Part shown: positions 6,536 to 9,842 of the stretch, piece by piece | Position numbering within the stretch: the stretch's first letter is position 1 | How the letters are laid out: every line of letters begins with the position of its first letter | Assembly: GCA_946478915.1 (NCBI GenBank) | Contig: CAMLER010000147.1 | Location: 1 to 9,842 of the forward strand | DNA length: 9,842 bases | Reading direction: 5' to 3' | DNA from: an uncultured Chryseolinea sp. | Lineage (GTDB): Bacteria; Bacteroidota; Bacteroidia; Cytophagales; Cyclobacteriaceae | Translations under genes and position numbers: made by a program | The notes under the pieces: model-generated | What the model saw: the letters and a program-made list of their open reading frames with translations, nothing else | Databases searched by the model: none | What the model was told of the DNA's origin: nothing

Positions 6536-7963
6536 ATGCTCAGAAATTTTCTGGTATCACTCGTCTTTTTATTTGCATTTTATGCATTGAAGGCGCAGAC
6601 CACCTTCCCGCTCAGAATAAGCGATGATAAGAGACACCTTGTAGATCAACAAAACAAACCTGTCCCCATTCTTGGCCGCACGGCGTGGTTAGTTATTTCT
6701 CAGTCCGAAAAAGGTTATCTACAATTTATTGAAAACACTTTATCGCTTGGCTACAATGCCATAGAGTTTGCAGCGATAACCCATTGGCCTAATGGTAATC
6801 GCGTACCATTCAACGGAGAAGGCGAGATGCCCTTTTTAAAAAGACTTAATGGATCGGATTGGGATGGAAAGCTTGTGTATAATTCCTTAAATAATGAGGC
6901 GCCCGACTTTACTACACCAAATGAAAAATACTGGCGCTTTGTAGACAAATTTCTCGCGTACTGCGAAGCCAAAGGTCTTTTGGTATTTATGTTTCCGGCT
7001 TATGTGGGATATGATGGAGAGGAACAAGGCTGGATGAAAGAGTTGGTGGCAAATGGAAGGGAGAAAGTATCGGTTTATGGTGCATGGATTGCTGAGCGGT
7101 ATAAGCATCGAAAAAACATCGTGTGGATGTTGTTGGGTGACATGGGTAAGTTTAATACCGAGCAGGAGGCTGCAGAGCGGGCACTCATCGATGGGCTCAA
7201 AAGTGTCAAGGACCAGCAATCAACGCAATATACAGCTGAGTCACATAGCGGTGAAAATGCCGCAGACAATCCATACTTTGGTGATGAAATGACCCTCAAT
7301 GGTGTTTATACCTGGGAACTAAAAGTACCTGTTCCGCAGCTGTCACGTAAGGCCTATGCGCACGAACCGGTGATGCCCGCTTTCTTACTGGAGGAGCCGT
7401 ACGATGAGGAAGGTCCCGATGGGAATAATTACAATCCGAACGCGACTCAACCTGTACGCCGATTTCAATGGTGGGGATGGCTTGGCACTATTGGTGGATA
7501 TATCTCAGGTAATGGATACGTCTGGCCTTTCGTGGACCCGATATGGCAGCAGCACCTGCAAACACAGGGAGCATTGGATATGATGAGGCTTAATAAGTTT
7601 ATTAAGTCGTTGGAATGGTGGAAACTTGTGCCATCAGGATTGAATGGAATGAAAGAAATTATAGTAGATCCACTCAATGTCGACACAACGGCCTCGTATG
7701 TTTCAGCAGCTGCAGCCAGGGATGGGTCATTTCTGGTTGCCTATATTCCGCCGGCCAACAAAGGCGGCGTGATGGTGGACCTCAGTGTATTGCGGAAAAC
7801 TGCCTTCGCATACTGGTTCGATCCCACAGATGGAAGCTTTGTTCGCGTCAGCGAATCTCCGGTACCTAACAACGGTATTAAGGAGTTTTTCCCGCCGGGT
7901 AAAAATCACCAAGGCCTAAGTGATTGGGTGCTACTACTCACAACGAATAGGCTAAGCCAATAA
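6536..7963 (+). CDS. Secreted apiosidase-like glycoside hydrolase (DUF4038, GH140-related)
   Basis: The 475-residue product begins with a signal peptide (MLRNFLVSLVFLFAFYALKAQ, cleavage near 20-22). 'LRISDDKRHLVDQQNKPVPILGRTAWLV' is split as 'LVDQQNKPVPILGRTAW' (35-51), the usual opening of the DUF4038 TIM barrel. 'YGAWIAERYKHRKNIVWMLLGDMG' falls at 181-204, and its 'RYKHRKNIVWMLLGD' is the family's R-pN-ivWilgGD motif, with Asp202 the likely acid/base. 'LLEEPYDEEG' (284-293) gives Glu286 or Glu287 as likely nucleophile by analogy with GH140 apiosidases. Trp-rich 'RRFQWWGWLGTIGGYISGNG' follows (308-327). Residues ~385-470 ('SAAAARDGSFLVAYIPP', 'AYWFDPTDGSF') match the C-terminal beta domain labelled putative collagen-binding (PF12904). 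The characterised relatives remove apiose from plant rhamnogalacturonan II; the substrate here is unproven. No SusC/SusD partner is in view. Confidence 0.85.
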   Translation: MLRNFLVSLVFLFAFYALKAQTTFPLRISDDKRHLVDQQNKPVPILGRTAWLVISQSEKGYLQFIENTLSLGYNAIEFAAITHWPNGNRVPFNGEGEMPFLKRLNGSDWDGKLVYNSLNNEAPDFTTPNEKYWRFVDKFLAYCEAKGLLVFMFPAYVGYDGEEQGWMKELVANGREKVSVYGAWIAERYKHRKNIVWMLLGDMGKFNTEQEAAERALIDGLKSVKDQQSTQYTAESHSGENAADNPYFGDEMTLNGVYTWELKVPVPQLSRKAYAHEPVMPAFLLEEPYDEEGPDGNNYNPNATQPVRRFQWWGWLGTIGGYISGNGYVWPFVDPIWQQHLQTQGALDMMRLNKFIKSLEWWKLVPSGLNGMKEIIVDPLNVDTTASYVSAAAARDGSFLVAYIPPANKGGVMVDLSVLRKTAFAYWFDPTDGSFVRVSESPVPNNGIKEFFPPGKNHQGLSDWVLLLTTNRLSQ

Positions 7964-8133
7964 CTGCAGCCGCGATGTATTCGCGATCAACGCGCTGACA
8001 TATTATTATATTACCTGCCTTTATGCGAGCGTATTTGTTAGGGTAATTTAATTGCATCACTGACTGGATGATGGATGTCTGGGTCACACAAACCGAGCGA
8101 CACAAAGCGCAGGGAATTAGCAGAAACATTACA

Positions 8134-8163
8134 TTTTTTTAACATTTCATATACGTACCCTTG
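8134..8163 (+). promoter_or_regulatory. Possible promoter for the DUF1206 gene
   Basis: TACCCTTG (8156-8163) matches the Bacteroidota -7 box TAnnTTTG at all but one position. Nineteen bases upstream is a T-run (8134-8140) rather than a clean TTG. Transcription would start about 48 bases before the ATG at 8219. Confidence 0.4.
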
Positions 8164-8218
8164 TTTAATGAAAGTGACTGTGCAGGTTGGTATGAACTTC
8201 TTTCCGTGAGTAATATTT

Positions 8219-9031
8219 ATGGCTACCAAATCAAGAAATACATTCTTTCAATATCTCCCGATTTACGGATGCATTTCTACTGGCTTAAGCTATATTGGTG
8301 TCGGAACAATTGCGATATTGTCTTTCCTAAAGATTCGTGAGGGTGGGGCAGATGAAAGTAGTATGCTTGCGATTCTGAACGATGTGATTGCCGGAAAGAT
8401 TTTGTTATGGATTATCATGGTGGGAACTGCCTGCTATTTTGTCTGGCGAATCTTCGAAGCTATTACTGATCCTTATGGATACGGGAAGAATCTTGTTGGC
8501 GTGGGTAAGCGACTAGGCATTGCTTTAAGTACTGTTGCTGATCTCCTCATAGTCTACGCCGCCGTCAAGGTTATTCTCGGCGTTGGAAATATCCAGCAAA
8601 ATGGAGAACCTCGTGAAGAGCGCGAACTCATATCGAATATGCTAAATGAAGGTTGGGGCCCTTCGGTGATAACTGCTATGGGTTTCGCAATAATGGTCAC
8701 CGCAGTTGTGCAGCTTATTTATGGTGTTACGGGAGGGTATAAGGAAAGGCTGGACATCGATCATTATTCCAAAGTTTGGAAGCGGATCATCAACTTGCTG
8801 GCGTGGATCGGCTTTTGTTCCCGGGCCGTTATCGTTGGAATAACTGGAATCTTTCTGCTAAAAGCTGTATTTACAAGACAGTCAAAATATGTAGTGAATA
8901 CCGATAAAGCCTTTGACTTTCTCGGCGATGAAGTGGGGTATGGCTATTTTATCGGGGTGGCCCTTGGGACCGTTTGTTATGGAATTTTTATGGTTGTGCT
9001 CGGAATTGCATACGATCAGGACAAGGATTAA
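8219..9031 (+). CDS. DUF1206 family six-helix membrane protein
   Basis: The 270-residue product is an inner-membrane protein made of three repeated two-helix units (~14-80, ~98-172, ~188-264), the organisation of DUF1206 (PF06724). The first helix of each unit is rich in small residues: 'GCISTGLSYIGVGTIAIL' (17-34), 'STVADLLIVYAAVKVIL' (104-120) and 'SRAVIVGITGIFLLKA' (201-216). The first unit continues with 'AGKILLWIIMVGTACYFVWRIFEAITDP' split as 'GKILLWIIMVGTACYF' (59-74) and 'VWRIFEAITDP' (75-85), the diagnostic family pattern of a second helix ending in a Trp-Arg and an Asp-Pro turn. The family's molecular function is unknown. It is followed by the lipoprotein gene 95 bases downstream on the same strand, so co-transcription is possible. 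Confidence 0.82.
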   Translation: MATKSRNTFFQYLPIYGCISTGLSYIGVGTIAILSFLKIREGGADESSMLAILNDVIAGKILLWIIMVGTACYFVWRIFEAITDPYGYGKNLVGVGKRLGIALSTVADLLIVYAAVKVILGVGNIQQNGEPREERELISNMLNEGWGPSVITAMGFAIMVTAVVQLIYGVTGGYKERLDIDHYSKVWKRIINLLAWIGFCSRAVIVGITGIFLLKAVFTRQSKYVVNTDKAFDFLGDEVGYGYFIGVALGTVCYGIFMVVLGIAYDQDKD

Positions 9032-9042
9032 TGTGGCTGTTT

Positions 9043-9084
9043 GGCGGGTAAAAACTGTGATTTTCCTACCGAAAATTTACCGCC
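9043..9084 (+). repeat. Inverted repeat between the DUF1206 and lipoprotein genes
   Basis: GGCGG-g-TAAA (9043-9052) can pair with TTTACCGCC (9076-9084), a nine-pair stem with one bulged G and a 23-base loop. No T-run follows, so it is not a standard terminator. It could mark the end of the upstream transcript or be a leader structure for the lipoprotein gene. Confidence 0.35.
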
Positions 9085-9126
9085 GTTGATGTTACTTATC
9101 GCCTATAAAGTGAATTCATCGGCATA

Positions 9127-9591
9127 ATGAGCACTTTATCTTTGAGGGCGTCATTTCCGCCCTATTTTTTGTGCAGAACCAACTGGCTGGCCGTTTTCGC
9201 ACTTATTTTTCTGGCTTCCTGTCATGGAGACGAAAATCTTAACCCACTTGTTGGCACATGGACGTTGCAGACCATCACTGCGCTGAATTGCAAAGACACC
9301 AGCCAGGATCTGACGGTTACCTTTGCTTGTGAAAATTCTGCTTGTAAAAAGTATACTTTTTCAGCGGATGGAACTTTAAAAATCGAAGAATTTTCAAAGG
9401 ATGGAATTATCGTTGCGGAGGGCACTTACACCAATTCCAACGGAACATTAGTTACCCATATTTCCGATGGTCAAAATCCGTCGATGCGCACTTTCAACGT
9501 GAACATTCGCGAGCCTAACTATTTGTACCTGGTAGAAATTTTTTCTCCTGGGTCCGGTAAATGCAGTGCGACAACCATTCTTACCAAATAA
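9127..9591 (+). CDS. Lipocalin-like lipoprotein, probably surface-exposed
   Basis: The 154-residue product has a type II signal peptide with a long polar n-region (1-20), hydrophobic core 'WLAVFALIFLASC' (20-32) and lipobox L29-A30-S31-C32. Cys32 is the lipidation site. The following 'HGDEN' carries acidic residues at +4 and +5, in keeping with the Bacteroidota lipoprotein export signal, so display on the outer surface is likely (inference). The mature part starts 'NPLVGTWTLQTI' (39-50) and continues 'KYTFSADGTLKIEEF' (75-89) and 'AEGTYTNSNGTLVTHISD', the alternating strand pattern of small lipocalin-like domains. Four cysteines remain after processing (55, 68, 73, 146) and could form two disulfides. 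Ligand and function are unknown. No upstream in-frame start places the lipobox better. Confidence 0.78.
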   Translation: MSTLSLRASFPPYFLCRTNWLAVFALIFLASCHGDENLNPLVGTWTLQTITALNCKDTSQDLTVTFACENSACKKYTFSADGTLKIEEFSKDGIIVAEGTYTNSNGTLVTHISDGQNPSMRTFNVNIREPNYLYLVEIFSPGSGKCSATTILTK

Positions 9592-9713
9592 AAGGTAGTA
9601 CATTTTAAGCTGAATTATTACCACTTTTGAGAAGACGTGCGTCAATTCGATTGGCGTGAAATTGTAATTAGATCTAGTTACTGCCCGTCCATCCACATGA
9701 TTTGTTTATTGTC

Positions 9714-9746
9714 GATCACACGTTTCGACGTGCTGATCCATTTTTT
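9714..9746 (+). terminator. Intrinsic terminator with TTCG tetraloop
   Basis: GATCA-CACGT (9714-9723) pairs with ACGTG-(C)-TGATC (9728-9738) around a TTCG loop (9724-9727). This is a ten-pair stem with one bulged C, followed two bases later by six T (9741-9746). It reads as a rho-independent terminator on the plus strand, about 120 bases after the lipoprotein stop. It separates that unit from the gene starting at 9797. Confidence 0.75.
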
Positions 9747-9770
9747 ATGGGAGTGGGTTTTGCTACCTTG
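9742..9770 (+). promoter_or_regulatory. Possible promoter for the gene starting at 9797
   Basis: TACCTTG (9764-9770) is a one-base-short version of the TACCTTTG form of the Bacteroidota -7 box. The -33 position falls in the T-run of the terminator, so it has TTT rather than TTG. The predicted start of transcription lies about 20 bases before the ATG. Confidence 0.3.
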
Positions 9771-9796
9771 TGCAATTCATAAATGCAGTATTTCCC

Positions 9797-9842
9797 ATGG
9801 ATTTAGAGTCGCTAATGTTTGGAGAGGAGGACGTACGTTTTC
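9797..9842 (+). CDS. Start of an unidentified protein gene, cut by window edge
   Basis: An ATG at 9797 opens a frame read as MDLESLMFGEEDVRF before the window ends. It lies just after a strong terminator and a possible promoter, where a new transcription unit is expected. Fifteen residues are too few to name a family. The competing ATG at 9783 meets a stop after seven codons. Confidence 0.45.
   Translation, partial: MDLESLMFGEEDVRF

Noticed and set aside
8187..8218. TTG, 21 bases, TAATATTT resembling a promoter just before the DUF1206 gene
   Set aside because: Transcription would start inside the coding sequence, after the only plausible start codon.

Overview
The window most resembles a Bacteroidota chromosome, probably of the order Cytophagales. 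The evidence is an OmpA-family envelope protein, a helical protein starting with the 'SLSKSEKRYF' signature that I associate with Bacteroidota genomes, an apiosidase-like DUF4038 glycoside hydrolase, a lipoprotein with acidic residues just after its lipid-attachment cysteine, start sites without clear Shine-Dalgarno sequences, and a few promoter candidates of the Bacteroidota TTG-N19-TAnnTTTG type. The genus cannot be fixed by eye.

Layout. A minus-strand OmpA-domain gene (1-671) runs off the left edge. A 416-base gene-free stretch (672-1087) follows, holding a ~106-base imperfect palindrome and TTAATAGTT direct repeats. Next is a minus-strand gene for a 482-residue helical protein of unknown function (1088-2536), divergent from a small plus-strand VOC-fold protein (2703-3074). 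The VOC gene converges on a minus-strand secreted protein with a probable galactose-mutarotase-like fold (3292-4266). Two further minus-strand genes lie upstream of that one: a three-helix membrane protein (4419-4736) and a major facilitator superfamily transporter (4907-6109). The right third is on the plus strand: a secreted apiosidase-like glycoside hydrolase (6536-7963), a DUF1206 six-helix membrane protein (8219-9031), a lipocalin-like lipoprotein (9127-9591), an intrinsic terminator with a TTCG loop (9714-9746), and the first 15 codons of another probable gene (9797 onward).

Function. The mutarotase-like protein, the transporter and the glycoside hydrolase could form a loose sugar-use neighbourhood: cleave outside the cytoplasm, interconvert anomers, import. 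They are not one operon and no SusC/SusD pair is visible, so this is inference. The remaining genes look like ordinary single-gene units of the envelope and membrane.

The most unusual signal is non-coding. Three diverged copies of one element share an order of parts: heptamers of GGTAATC type, a GGCTCGA-like box, a variable middle, and a GAGCGnnC..CTCAC box; two of them also carry a second heptamer array (GTTAATA or CGTTATC type). They sit at gene 3' ends. In two unrelated genes the GGTAATC heptamers are read as the last codons (K-G-N-R), and in one they directly form the stop codon. No CRISPR array, tRNA, rRNA, transposase or phage gene was seen.
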